This document shows, in pieces, positions 1 through 14,000 of a stretch of DNA of 64,000 bases. The DNA comes from Posidonia oceanica. Lineage: Eukaryota; Streptophyta; Magnoliopsida; Alismatales; Posidoniaceae. The translations under genes were made by a program, and so were the position numbers. The stretch's first letter is position 1; each line of letters begins with the position of its first letter. Location: NCBI GenBank assembly GCA_037176725.1, contig JAZBRS010000013.1, positions 3,599,001 through 3,663,000 of the forward strand. Reading direction: 5' to 3'. Under the pieces are notes generated by a model. It was given only the letters and a program-made list of their open reading frames with translations, was not told the origin of the DNA and made no database searches.

Positions 1-719
1 TTGTAGGTAAAGGGGGACCTTAGCCTTGTGAGGGGGTCAAATTTTGTGAACCAGAATTAGAAGAGAATTCTTGAGATCAAATGCCCAAGTGTTTTTACAA
101 AAGAGCTTAAATCCTCCACCAAAAGAGTGAAGTTTTTCCTCCGATTGGTTGTTTTCGGAGTGTCCGACCATGTCGCCATCTCTAGAATTTTTGTGCATCC
201 ATCCCATCACAATAAAAGGGGGCTTTACTTAGTATTTTTCATTTTGCATCATTTGCATTTTATAGCTAGGCATTTGTACTTAGTTAACAACCAGGGAATA
301 AACCCTTAGGTGTGTCTTTTACTTTTTATTTCATGTTACGTACAATTTATTCTTTTGCTCATATGTTACACCATATTAATCCACGAATTGTTTGATTATT
401 TTGAAGGAAAAAGAAGAGGAAGAAGAGCTCACTGACATGGGAACCTTTGGACAATATTGGAGTTGTCCCAAAGTAGTTGAAACTGCATCATCACAAACAT
501 CTCCCAAGGCGTCTCGAGGGCCAGCAAACAAGCAAACTGAGAGTGACAATCACAAGTCGATTTCAACATCCGTAGAGTAGAGAAGTCGAACACAAAACAA
601 AAAATGGGGTTGTAACGACATCAAAATCCCTTGTCCACACTTACAATGTGATAATCAATTCTCTTCTACATAATAATCTAAATATAAACACATTAGGAAT
701 TTTCACCTTAAATCCATTG
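1..719. other. No recognised feature
   Basis: AT-rich sequence with only short open frames. I see no domain, splice-consistent exon or repeat boundary here. The low-coordinate part may be the 3' flank of the MULE that follows, but no terminal inverted repeat was found. Confidence 0.3.
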
Positions 720-2860
720 TGAACAGGAAGACCTTTTTCTAACTGGGTGCTTGGGATGTTTGTTGTGTCCCATACATAGCCTCAGGGACATTAACTTTAA
801 GATGTACATGTTACTTTGATTTCCTCCAATCTTTTGTAGAACTTAGTCATACTACCTTTCGCTCTTAACTCAAAAATTTTCTCAAGTAACTTGGATTCTT
901 TGTGTGTTCTAACCAAATTTGCTTGCATATGACATAAACAATGACGATGTGTATATCCCAACTCTAGAGGAAATTATTCTATTACAACTATAGCCAAACC
1001 CATAAACCGATCACTAATGATACACAATCCCATTCGATTTGTGACAAGATTTACAATTCGATCAAAAAACCAAGTCCAAGCATTTATTCTTTCCTTCTCC
1101 ACAATTGCAAAAGCTAGTGGAAATAAACCATTATTTGCATCACACCTTGTAGCAATAAGTAATGATCCCTGATATTTTCAATATAGATGTGTTCCATCTA
1201 TGGAAATGACTAACCTGAAACTAAGAAATCCAGCAATTGAGGCGTCAAAAGACCAAAAGACACGAAAAAATGCTCAACATCAAGTGTAACATAATTAGGT
1301 GCGAAATCCACAACCGTTCATGGACTGCATGCTTGTAAAATACTCATGAATCACCTTAGATCGACAAATGATCCTTCCTCCCCTCCATATATGATTCTCA
1401 ATGCTTTTACTCTTGCATGCCTTGCCTTCTAGTAAATAATGTCAATCCATTTTTCAGTCTTCACCCTTTCCATAATTTCTATTGGAGAAATAGTTATTCT
1501 CATTTTCACTGATGGAAGTGTTAGCCTATAGACAAAGGTTGGACTACATTGTCTATGATTAAACAAAAAGTTTTCATTGGTGTAAGTGTGGTTTGAGGTA
1601 TTTATTGACTTTGAAGAAAGTCTTTCCTTTAGGCACAAATACATGTAATCTCCATGGATAGCCATCTTGTATACACTTCATTATATACTTACTCTTTAAG
1701 GATGCAACAACTATGTACTTCACAAAATGATTCATATGCCAAGCTTGTAATGCATGTACAAAGTCTTCTTTGATTGGGAAAATTTTGTCTGGCCAAAAAG
1801 CATGACATGCGTTAACTCGTACACCATTAATATTTTCATGCATATAATCCTCTTTAGTGTTGAGAAATACAATATGAATTGTATCTTCTACCATAGAGTT
1901 TTCAATCCATTCCTCATTATCAAATATGTCAGGAAGCTTTTCCCATGATTCCCATGTTTCCCATTATTCACAATAACAATGTGGGTTCCTTCTTCTACAA
2001 GTTCGTCTTCATCGCTTGGAACTTAATCATTCAATCCAAAATTTCCTGTATTATCTTCCACACTAGGTTGTTCTGTGTTGCCTTGCGTATGATCTGATGG
2101 TAAGTTCAAGTTCAATTGAGTAGGAGCATATGATGATATGGTGGCAACTCCAAGCTTGATTAAGGAGGGGCCCGATTTAAGGACCCACCAGCTTCATATG
2201 TGGACGAATGAATATTATTATGATATGGAGAAAAAGCACTCCATTGATTTGGAACCCTACAAAAAATTATAACATATGTTAACTTCAAATAAATATATAA
2301 TCATATATTTATTTACAACAATAGTGCACATTTACTATTGTTCATGAACAAATTGTAATCCTCGAGTTGGTACCACAATTTCAAATCCCAGAGTGCATTG
2401 AACAAAACTTGGATTAACAACCATATCATGGTTAGAATTGTTAAACTCGGTTGAATCAATATGGGAGTCCAACATTCAAGTGAAGTTTGTGGTAAAATGT
2501 GCTTGAGATGAAGTTTCATAATCTAAATCTAATTTTTTTACATACACTTCCACAATAAGCACTTTATCATTCAAGCTTAGCATAACCTTTATTGTATTAT
2601 CATCTATGATTTTAACTCAAGTCCATGAGCAATACAAAGGCCACTTGCATGATATCTTAATGTTATAATAACGTCAATCAAATCTAGTAAGTTCAAATAC
2701 CTTATACTTCAAATCCATTAATTTACTTTATGACATAAACCAACAACTTTGGAAGTACCATCCTTATAGTCTAGAGTTTTTCCATCCATAACAACATTTC
2801 CATCATAATAAACTAACATTTCTACCATACAATTTACGATAACTTATAATGACAACTCCA
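720..2860 (-). pseudogene. Mutator-like (MULE/MuDR) transposase, decayed
   Basis: Reading the minus strand from about 2860 down, the translation first resembles the N-terminal domain of plant MULE transposases (VYYDGNVVMDG near 2800). An acidic stretch (VPSDEDELVEE near 2015) follows. Next comes a MuDR-type DNA-binding region at 1894-1575 with the CPWRL-like motif YPWRLHVFVPKGKTFF. The catalytic core lies around 1210-880: DGTHLY, then LLIATRCDANNGLFPLAFAIVEKE, read with a few changes, then ISDRF and HRHCLCHMQAN. In the family these hold the first two acidic residues and the C-x2-H signature. Stops and frameshifts break the reading, for example between the ISDRF block and HRHC. The element would cut and paste itself in the nucleus if intact. 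No terminal inverted repeats or target duplication were found, so the limits are those of recognisable coding sequence only. Confidence 0.85.
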
Positions 2861-3785
2861 CTATATATCAAAGAAACATATATTCAAATGTTATCATTTG
2901 TAAGGCTAAAAATCAAAATATGCATGGATAAAAAAATGCATTCACATCAATATCCAAGTAACTAAAAATTTGCCTAAAAATCAATAAATGCACATACATT
3001 TATAGGTTTAAACTCATTAAAATCAAACATATTAGGCATTCACATTATATATCAAGGGATAACAAATTCATGAAAACAATATAAAAAAAGGAAGAGAAAC
3101 ACCTTAAAGAACGGTGACTGTCGAGAATGATAGATGACACAATGTCGACGTCTTTAGCGTAGAAAACAACCCTCCTTACAATGGGAACAAATGGGGAAGT
3201 GAAAAAAAGATTGTGGGGACCAGAAGTGGGACTCAAGGGGGAGAAGGAGAGAGTCATAGCTATTAGCGTCGGAAATGCCCTACTGCCCATAATCGTTAGG
3301 TTTTGTAACAGATATAATTTAATGTTGTAAGCGTTGAATTCAACTTTAAGTGACTTCGATGCTGAAAAGTGTCAAATTCACCATAACGGTGAACTTTTGA
3401 AATTGCAAGATGTTAACGTGAATATGAAGGTTAATATATCGAATTCGTTTGAAAGTGAATTTGAATTACCGATTGACCAATTTCTTTTGCATTTCACACG
3501 CTTATAATGCCAAATTTATTTAAAAAATCCATTGTTAGGCCAAATAAGCATGTAGGACCCACTTAAAACGTGTCAGAGACTTAATTTTGAAATAAGTTTG
3601 GAAGCAACACTATTTTTGTAATGAGTTATTTTTTCATTATTATTTTGAAAAATTTGCCCTCATACATTGAAGATATCTGTGGCAAGATTCGATATGAGTG
3701 TTTTATATCGAATAAATTACCAACTATTAATTTTGAAATTTTAAACTATTTCATTTTGTGACTAACATAGTGATAGAAAGATTAC
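2861..3785. other. Unassigned intergenic sequence
   Basis: Upstream flank of the MULE coding region. A short minus-strand open frame at 3045-3290 has no recognisable domain. It could be MULE 5' sequence, but nothing in it supports that. Confidence 0.3.
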
Positions 3786-3830
3786 CTGTACCAGAACTTC
3801 AAACAGCTTATCTTTAACCATGTTTATGGT
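3786..3830 (-). other. Possible 45-bp exon of an unrecognised gene
   Basis: Minus-strand stretch bounded by an AG at its upstream side and a GT at its downstream side, reading TINMVKDKLFEVLVQ without a stop. It is in a phase compatible with the candidate exon at 4257-4352. Too short for a family call, and could be chance. Confidence 0.2.
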
Positions 3831-4256
3831 CTAGGATTATTGGTTGATAGAGAAGTAAACTTACCAATGTAGCACATTCTTCCTCTTTTGCATATCTTAA
3901 CTACTGTTAGATAGCTAGTAAGTAGTTCTAGCATTTCTTGTTGTGATAATAGCTGCTGAGCTCTTGTCCCTCCTCTGTGGTTCAAGACAAATAATATAGG
4001 CTAGAGTGGCTCTCCCAGATGAAATAAGTTTCGGATAAGAATTTACAATGCACTAGAACACCCTTGTTGACGATCCCCTCTCGACCCTAACGATCATGGT
4101 ATATCATTGTTCATGGGTTTACTTTCAATCGTTTAATTTCATTTATTACGTGCAAAAAGGCAGGATAAACACCTAATGAAATGAATCGGCCAAATTTACT
4201 GGTTTAAAATTAGGTGAATCATAGCAAAAGCATCTTGTCTGACTCTTGACTTATAC

Positions 4257-4352
4257 CTGTACGTCACCCGAGCTGAACACTGCAATCAAAAGAGGACCAT
4301 TCTCTACCTGGACAAGACGGACAGGAACAGAGATTAATTTGATACTCCCATA
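4257..4352 (-). other. Possible 96-bp exon of an unrecognised gene
   Basis: Minus-strand stretch preceded by a branch-point-like sequence plus TGACAG, and followed by GTATAAG. It reads 32 codons without a stop, including LVQVENGPLLIAVFSSGDVQ. The composition is protein-like but I do not recognise the family. It lies downstream of the LEPA stop codon, so it would belong to another transcript, a gene fragment or an alternative 3' exon. Confidence 0.25.
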
Positions 4353-4920
4353 CTGTCAGTAAGCTATTAATATTTTCCAGTACTGTTTTTTTCAATGGAC
4401 TCCATCCAGTACCGTGAACTGCAGAATTAGAGAAGAGCAAACATATACACATGGCTGTGAAGTCTGTGACCATATATGCTTTCCTATCTTGCATTTCTTG
4501 AACAAATAAAATTGAATTTATAAATTGGAGAAAATTGTACATCAGCACATCTAGGTACAATTGCAACATTCCAAGAGCTATTTCAGTGTTACAAGAGCTA
4601 TTTCTGTGAGGAAGTAATGTCTGTCTCATGAATCGGCAACTTGCACCGTTTCCAACAATATCTACAAACACAAAAATTCAAATTTTTGAGGCTGGAAAAT
4701 TCATTATTGATCGAAAACTTCGTATATTGGAATTTGCAGTTGTAAGCACATTACCAAACCGGACTGGGGCCTAGCGTCAAGTAAAATTCAAATTGCAGAT
4801 TGTACTTGGAACTTTGAATCTCAATACGAACTTGGAAATCTCCATTGAGGAAAGTTTCTCCGAGTTCTTTCTACAGGTTGGCTCCTTGCTCTGTTTATCA
4901 TGTTGGAACTTGATAATGAA

Positions 4921-5016
4921 TCAAATAACCTCCTTTTCCAGTCTCAGAACAGCCATAAAGGCTTCCTGGGGAACGTCAACTTTCCCAATCGCCTTCATCC
5001 GTTTCTTTCCTTCAGC
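4921..5016 (-). CDS. LEPA terminal exon (31 codons and TGA)
   Basis: Reads [20 protein letters not shown] then [11 protein letters not shown] and a TGA at 4921-4923. This is the conserved LepA C-terminus. The 3' untranslated region must lie below 4921; a minus-strand AATAAA at 4142-4147 is one candidate poly(A) signal, not confirmed. Confidence 0.96.
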   Translation of the reverse strand, partial: AEGKKRMKAIGKVDVPQEAFMAVLRLEKEVI

Positions 5017-8000
5017 CTGATCATACAAAAAAAGGAACAATTTACATTTAGTTTCAACCTTCTGAGACTGTCTTGATGCCTCAGTTGACTGCATTTGAAG
5101 CTAGGATAAGAAATGATTATCTGTGAATCAATCACTTGCATTGGATATTAACTGTGACATGTCATGAATACCATTACAGAAGGATTTGAATTTTGGACTC
5201 CCGTAAGTGATTGGAGAAATAAAATACCCCTAGTTATCTCATAATACCTCAGCTAGGAAATGAAATACCATAAGAGAGACCAATTATTTATGAAGGGTGG
5301 AATAGTAATATAATCGTACATTCACTTTCTCCAATTTTTGGTGAAACAGATTAGTTTCTTTTTCTAAGATTCTCTCCTATTTATCCAAATCATAATGTGA
5401 ACCAAATAAGTAAAATTTCTTTCTCCATTTCTATCTAGACAAAGCATGAGTTGAAGGCCAAATGGTGTTGTTATGTGGAGGTGATCTCTATAGACTAGAA
5501 TCAAAATGACATTGTTAAGATTTCAAGTAACATATTTATTGGGACATATTTATTGGGACATAAAATTGGAAATGTGATGAACTGTACAAATGTAAGGATT
5601 CAATTCCATGGCATGGTGAAAGCTCGATCTTCACTATTCCTTTACAATCTCTACGTATCTGCTGGAGCTTTGGGGGATTCCAACCTAAAAGTCTACTAAT
5701 CTATTTGTCCAAATTTTACCAAGGGCTAGTGTTTAGGTCACATAGATCCTCATTTCTGTGAGCCACACCTGTGTGCTTGGAAAAGGTTTTCCTGAGATTT
5801 GATTATGGGTAATGCTTCATGCCCTAACAACAGGGTGGTGGTTGAGGTTTGTGAGTCTACAGGACTCCCCTGGCTCTCATAAGAAGGTAATGTAAAAGCG
5901 TCAAATCAGAAAAGTTAACATCAAATTCTAAACTATAATTATATTATTGTGGTGGCTAGTGAACACCAGATAGCAAACAATAAATCAAGATACAAAATCG
6001 AAAGATCCAACAAGTGCATAGGTGAAAGAAATTCATAAAAAATCCTTGAAGTATCTAGGTTACAGATTATCTTACCTGCTTTTTTAATAGCTTCTTTTTC
6101 CTTGTAATGTCACCACCTACAATAAAACCAGATCATTTTAAATGTAGATAAAATTTACTATAAGAACGTGACTGTGTTTCAGCTTTACCTGGACACATCA
6201 AAGAATCTTAGTGTTAGATCTATTATTAGTTAGTGTTATAGGCCCTTATAAGTTATATGGGTAAATGAATATCCATGTAACTACTATGGGCTATATATAT
6301 GTGTATTCCATTGCTTAATTAAGATAATTCTATTCATTCTCTCTAATCTCAACATGGTATCAGAGTATAGTTGAGAAAAGAGAAAACCCTAGTTGCCATC
6401 CTCCACCCCATCGAATCCCGCCGCCGGCGCCCTCCACCACCACCGGGCTCAGGCCCACCTCCATCCTGCGCCGCCAACCAAGCCGACACCTTCCACTGCC
6501 GACATCTCCCTCTTCTCCCGCCGGTTCTCCCCTCTGACGGCTAGCCTATGCCGCCAATTGTACCCTATGTAAAAAAAAGGGTGGAAAGGACTGTTGTTCT
6601 CGTAGGGCATTCATATGTCCTGTATGTGTGCTGTTCATGTGTGATTCAAGGCTGATCTAGCCTGTCTCTGCGTTAGTGACTGATATAGACCTTGTTCGTG
6701 TGTTTGTGGTTATTATTCGTCATGGTGGTGTGTACTATGGCCTCTTCTTCTACCTCCATCACCATTGGTGATGCATGGTTGCAAAATCTCAGTTGTACTA
6801 CTATAAAACTCAATGACTGTAACTATCTATTGTAGCCAAAAGTCTTTACTGTATTCCTCGGTGTCCATCGGAAAGTGAAACACATCACTAATGACCTGCC
6901 TACTGCAAAAGATCCCACTTATGATGACTGAATTGCCTCTAACTGTGGAGTAATATCATGACTTGTCAACAGCATGGAACCTAATATTACCTCAAGTATG
7001 ATGTTTTTGACTTTGACCAAAAAGATATGGGATATGTTAAAGGAAACGTACGGCTATGAGAAAAACATATCCCGTGTCTTTGAAATCTATGAAAAGTTCT
7101 TCTCTCTTCAACAAGGAGATTGTTCTGTTCAGGAGTCTTACACCTTGCTTTGCTCACTTATGGACGAATTGGATACTCATCGACTGATTGTCACTGATGG
7201 GAAGACACTCAAAGAATATTGCGATGGTTTGGCTGTCGCCAAATTCCTCTCTGGGCTTCGCTTGAATGTTGCCTCCCAGATTCGTAACCATGTACTTGAT
7301 GCTGATATTGTTCCATCTCTATCCTCAACATTCGCCGGTGCGTTACGTGTTTCTATTGGTGTATCCAGTTCTCTGTCGGATCAGTCTACCATGGTAGTTT
7401 CTTCTCGAGGTCGTGGACGTGGCCGAGGCTACTATTCAGGGGGAGAACGTGGAACTCGCAAGTGTGATCACTATGGTCAGACTAACCACACCTCTAACGA
7501 GTGTTAGGACAAGTTCGACAAACCTGAATGGACTCAGCATGATACCATAGAGAGCTCTCCTAGTGAACAGTCTTCATCTGATGTGGTGACTATCTCACAA
7601 GTCGATTATGAGAAATTCCTTCAATTGCAAGCAAACCAACCCTCTGCCATTGCCTCTCATACCACAACTTCAGGTACAGGTGCTTTCTTAGCTTATAAGG
7701 ACAGTTTCTGGATTATAGACTCAAGTGCCTCTACACACATGTCAGGTACTTGTAATCTTTTCACTTACCTCTCTAGTTTATTTGTTTCTATTGTCAATGG
7801 TCGTCATTGTACTGTCTCTAGGAAAGGGGTTGTTCAAGTCTCTTCCCAACTTACCCTTGATCAAGTTCTCTATGTACCCTTGTTAATTTACTTTCCATCA
7901 GTACCATCACTAAAGCCTTATACTATTGCATAATCTTTTTCCTTTTTCATTGTATCTTTCAGATCTGCAGACGGAGGGGAAGATTGATTTGAGCCGTGAA

Positions 8001-11000
8001 TGTGATCATGGTGTTTACTTGCTGGTTTGTGATGAGATACCTAAATGATTAGCATCTTCAGTGTCCACTCTAGAGCCCTCGATTCTATGGCACTACCGTC
8101 ATGGTCACCCCTCTCATTGCAAACTTCAGTAGGCTCTTCCTTGGATTTCAGTTGAGTTTTTTGAGTGTGAGTCATGTCGGTTAGGTAAACATCGTCATGC
8201 TACCTACAAGCGTCCTTCTTTTTGTACTAGTCAAGGTTTGTTTAAGTAAACTCATTGTGATATCTGAGTCTTGCTCGTGTCTCATTTGTGTCGGGTTATC
8301 GTTATTATATTGTTTTTATAGATGATTATTCTTGTGTTTCATGGATATATCTCCTCAAAGACAAAGTGCATGTTCTTGATGTTATAAAAAAAAATTATTG
8401 AAATAATCACCTAATTTTTTGCTTCTCTTAAAAATTTTCGCACTAACAATGCTTTAAAGTTTGTTCAAAATGATCTTTAAAATTATTGTGCTTCTTTGGA
8501 AATTTACATCAAACTACGTGTCCTCACACATCTCAACAAAATAATGTTGTAGAGAGAGAACAAAGACTTTCAGGATGTTATGAATGTCCCTAAGTATATA
8601 TGGTCTATGCTGTTCTTGCGGCTTCCTATCTTATCAATAGGATGCCCTATGCTACTTTTGGTGGGGAACAACCCCTTACAAGGTTATGTCTTGATACTCC
8701 CTTGTTTCATTTAACTCCTAAGGTGTTTGGATATGTTGCCTTTGTTCAAGATCTTTCTCTGGGTCTTAACAAATTCTTACCTCATTCCATTAAATGTCTT
8801 TGTGGGGTACTCTCTAACTTAAAAAGGGCAAGGTGTTACCATCTTACTATCAGACGGTACTTTATTTCTACTAATGTTACCTTTTTTTAGTCCCAACCCT
8901 TTTTTGAGTCTTGGTGAACACTTTCCTGGAAGTATCCCTCTTCCTACTCCTGTGAAGGACTCAACCACCATTAATGTTGTGCCTGTTACCATGGTAGCTC
9001 TACCTCGTCCTTTGCAGGTATATCAATGTCAACAGCGGGAACATCAACCACCTCCTGCCGAGCCAACTCACACATTTGCAATTCCTTCTCCCTCAGACTT
9101 TCATATACCCATTGCTCTTCGGAAGGGTAAGCGATCTACCACTACTCATCCTATTTCTCATTTTGTTTCCTATAATCGTCTTCACCTATCGTTTCATCAG
9201 TTTACCTTGTCCATTTTGTGGGTCTACTCCCAGGAATTATGAAGAAGCATTTCTTGCTCCTCATTGGAAAACTACAATGGACGCGGAGAAGCAAGCATTG
9301 ATATCTCGTGGTACATGGGACTTGGTTTCTCACCTTATTGGAATTAACGTGGTTAGTTGTCGTTGGGTCTACACCATAAAGTACAAACTTGATGGTTTTA
9401 TGGATCGATACAAAGCTTACCTTGTTGCTCGTGGTTTTACATAGACATTTGGAATTGATTATACAGAGACCTTCTCACTGTTGCCAGACTGAACTCTATT
9501 CGTATGTTGCTCTATCTCTATCAACCAATCGTGAGAATTGTATCATCTTGATGTTAAAAATGCCTTTCTCTATGGTGATTTGACAGAATTGGTACTTATA
9601 AAACAACCTCTCGGGTATATTGCTCAAGAAGAGGATAGAGAAAGGCTATTTATGGTTTGAAGCAAAGTCCAAGAGCCTAATTTGAGAAATTCAATAAGAT
9701 TGTTGTTAGACTTATTGGTTAGCTTTAGTCTATTTGGGTTATTGAATATCCATTTATTGGATGTTCCCCTATATATATGTAACACCTATCTTGTGTAATG
9801 AAAGAATTCTTTTTCCCTTCACAAGGTATCAAGAGCCTACTTACTTTAAAACAAAAAAAAAAAAGGAAGGAGAGAAGCAAAACCCTAGCCGTCACCAAAC
9901 ATCACCCGCAGTCAGTGCCTGAGGAGTACTTTTCCGCCACCGACGTTGGGCCTTTGATAGTTCCCACCCTTCCGTTGGCCTTCCCACCCCCTGTCAGCCC
10001 CTCCTCTAGCGTTGTCTGACCTTTCCAGGTCCTCCCCGCCGCCGGTCACCCCCTCCCGGCCTTCTCCACCATCGATGGCCCAAAAAGGGCGTTTTCCACC
10101 ACTGTAACAGGTCTTCCCGGCATCTCCGGTGGTTTGACAACACCACCCACGTCATGATATAGGCTGCCCACTTCCCCTTTCCTCTGTTTCATACCCCCAG
10201 ACCAAGACTACATGTTCGCGAGGTTGATTTTATCCTTTTTCGTGCCCCAAATTGAGACTACATGTTCGGAAAGTTATCTGTGACTCCTTACTATCGTATT
10301 TTGCATTGTTCCTATCCAATCGGATCATTATTACTGTTGTTCATCTCTGATAGGATTGTATTGTTGCCATTTTTTTTTGTTATTATAGCCTCTTGTTCCA
10401 TGTCTAGAGATGCACCTGTGAAAAATTTAAGTAGTACCTCTATCCGGTTCAATGGACAAAATTATTTGCTTTGGTCTCAAACTTAGTGTCCATCAATAGA
10501 TTCATCATCTGAGACATGATCCCCGTGATGTCAAGAATGCTGTTTATGAAGATTGGTTTGCTGATAATTGTGTTGTCATATCCTAGATTGTCAATAATAT
10601 GGAGGAGAGCATTTCCAAAGGTGTCATGATGCTCAAACCCGTCAAAAAAATCTAGGATACTTTGAAGAGTACCTACGGCCAAGAAAAGAACATTTTCCGA
10701 ATATATGAGATTTATGAGCAGATTTTTACTTTACGCCAAGCGGACCGTTCAGTAAAGGACTACTTCACGTCCCTGCGTGCACTTCTGGATGAGTTGAAGA
10801 TTTATTAACCCTTTGTGGCTGATATCTCCAAGATGAGGGAGTATCATGAGGAGCTCGCTGTTGCTACCTTTATGTCTGGTTTCAACCAAGAGTTGGGCTC
10901 ACAGATACGAGGACATATTCTTAGTGTTGAGATAGCTCTCTCTTTACAGTCCACTTTCTCCAGAGTCTTGCGGATCTCTACTGCTACACCAGTTACTGTT

Positions 11001-14000
11001 CTAGATCAGTCTGCGATGGCTACTCCCTTTCGCAATTATGGCCAAGGTCGAGGGGGTCGGTTTACTGGAGGAGGACGACCACGGTGTCAGCATTGTGGCA
11101 AGTACGGTCATGGATCTGATAAATGCTGGAAAAAGTTTGGCAAGCCTCCGCATATCACTTCTGCTCATGCTTCTATAGAGATCTCCAGAACATCACCTAC
11201 GGATCAGCCTACTCAGACAGTATCTATTTCACAGGATGACTATGATCGATTTATGCAATTGCAAGCCAATCAGTCCTCTGCCACAGCATCACATGCTTCT
11301 ACCACTGGTACTAGTGCCTTACTAGTTTCTAGGGACAATTCCTAAATTATAGACTCTGATGCTTCACACATGTCACATACATGAGACCTTTTTACCCATC
11401 TTTCGTAGTTGTCTGATATTCATTCCGTTTCCATTGCTGATGGTCGTACTTGTCCAATGGAGAGGGTGTTGTTAGAGCCTCCTCTCATATTAGACTTAAC
11501 AAAGTCTTTTATGTCCCTGATTTTCCTGTGAACCTTTTGTCCATTAGTGCCATTACAAAGCAATTATACTTGAAAGATGGAGAGGAAATATTGTGCCTCC
11601 TGCTATTAGGTCCACATGTTACATGTATATAGGAGAGGATATAAATGGATATCTAATTACCCTATTACACTATCTAATACACAATACTCTAATAAGCTCA
11701 ACGCTCCCCCTCAAGTTGGAGCATATATATCTATCATGTCCAGCTTGTTACAAAGAAATTCATAAGTTCCAACACTAAGTCCTTTAGTGAAGATGTCTGC
11801 AACCTGGTCAGAGGACTTTGTATATGGAGTAGACATAACCCCTTGCATCACCATCTCTCGAAGATAATGACAATCCACCTCTATATGCTTGGTGCGCTCA
11901 TAGAATGTGAGATTGTTGGCAATGTAGATGGCTGCCTGATTGTCACAATGCATAGACATAGGTACATCAACAAGAAGATCTAAGTCTGTCAGGACTCAGG
12001 AGAGAGCAAAACTATATTATCTCATAAGCAGTCTGAGCCATTAATCTATACTCAGATTCAGCACTGGACCTAGAGACAACATTTTACTTTTTACTGCGCC
12101 ATGTAACCAAGTTTCCCCCAACATAAGTACAATATCCTGAAGTTGACTTCCTATCTCCTCTATCTCCTGCATAACTAGAGAGTCTGAATAGGCTTCAATG
12201 TCCAGATGACCATTCTTCTTATAAACCAGTCCTTTGCCTAGACTCTTCTTAATGTAAGACGACACTCGTAAAACTCCCAGCCAATGTACTGCCCTTGGTT
12301 CTTACATAAACTGGCTAAGAATCTCAACAATGTATGCAATATCAAGGCATGTAACAGTCAGATAGATCAACTTCCCAATTAACCGTATGTACCTGCCAGC
12401 ATCCTATAACAGGGGTGAAGAGCTGTCCCAGAAGTCTAAGCTCTGATCAAATGGAGTAGTCTCTGGCTTACACCCCAAGAGACTTGTTTCCTGCAAAAGA
12501 TCCAATACGTATTTTCTCTGTGACTGCCATTCTGTCTCTAGTATAAGCAAACTCAATACCCAAGAAATACTTGGGTCTGCCCATGTCCTTGGTCATAAAG
12601 TGTTTCTGCAAATGATCATTCGTCCTCTGGATGCCTGTAACATCACTACCCGTCACCAGAATATCATCCACATACACAGTTAATATCACACAACCACTAT
12701 CTGTCCGTCTGTAGAAAATAGAATGATCCACAACACAGCGCCGAAAACCACAAGTAGTAACAATACTGCTGAATTTCTCAAACCAGGCTCATGGACTCTA
12801 TGTAAGGCCATAGATAGCTTTCCTGAGAAGACACACTTGATTCTCCTCCTGAACAACATACCCCGGGGGTTGCTCCATATGCACCTGCTCCGCAAGATCA
12901 CCATACAGGAAAGCATTCTTTACATCTAGCTGACAGAGCTCCCAAGACTTGTTGATAGCAAGAGAAAGAATGATCCTGATTGAATTCAGTCTGGCAAGAG
13001 GAGAGAATGTCTCAGAATAATCAATGCCATACTCCTGTGTGAAGCCTCGTGCTACTAGGTGTGCTTTATACTTGTCCACCATACCATCAGGTTTGTATTT
13101 AACAGTAAACACCCATCTACAAGTAACAACATTCGTTCCCTCTGGCCTAGGAATCAAACTCCACGTCCTACGAGACACAAGGGCCTGCATTTCTTCATCC
13201 ATGGCTACCTTCCACTGTGGTAGTAAAATTGGCTCTTGGTAGTTCCTAGGAATTGACTTAGAAGTAATAGACAAGGTAAATGTACGAAAATTAGGATGAA
13301 GGCGATCATAACTAACAAAATGGGAAATGGGATATGCAGTAGAGACACGTATACCTTTCCGAATGGCAATGGGCAAATGAAGGTCTGTAGGTGGCAGATC
13401 TGCAGATGGTGAAGAAGTGGTTGTAAAGGGGCGTGGCCATCATCGGTACACCTGTAAAGTATCAGATACCTCTTTTCCTGTAGTATATGCATCATTAACA
13501 TTAGTATCCCCAAACGCAACAATGCAAGGTAAAGGCATACTTATAGATGACGGGACACTATCAAAGAAGCGCTGATTTTCAAAGAATTTAACATCAGCAA
13601 AGACAAGGTATTTCCTAGTAGAAGGAATGTAGCATTGATAGCCTCACTGAGTACGAGAATATCCCAGGAACACACAATGAATGGATCGTGGAGCTAATTT
13701 ATCTAGGTTTGGAGTCAAATGCTGAACAAAGGCAACACAACCAAATCCCCGAGGAATGAGAGGAAAAATATCTACATCAGGACATAGCCTCCTAAGTGGA
13801 ATCTCCCCACCAAGTAAGGTGGATGGCATACGATTAATGAGATAGGAAGCAGGTAGGACAGCATCAGACCATAGATACTTAGGAATATGCATCTCAAGCA
13901 TGAGTGACCGAGCAACATCAAGTATATAGCAATATTTACGTTCGGCCACACCATTTTGTTAAGAAGTATGTGGGCAAGAGGTTTGTTGTATAACACCAAG

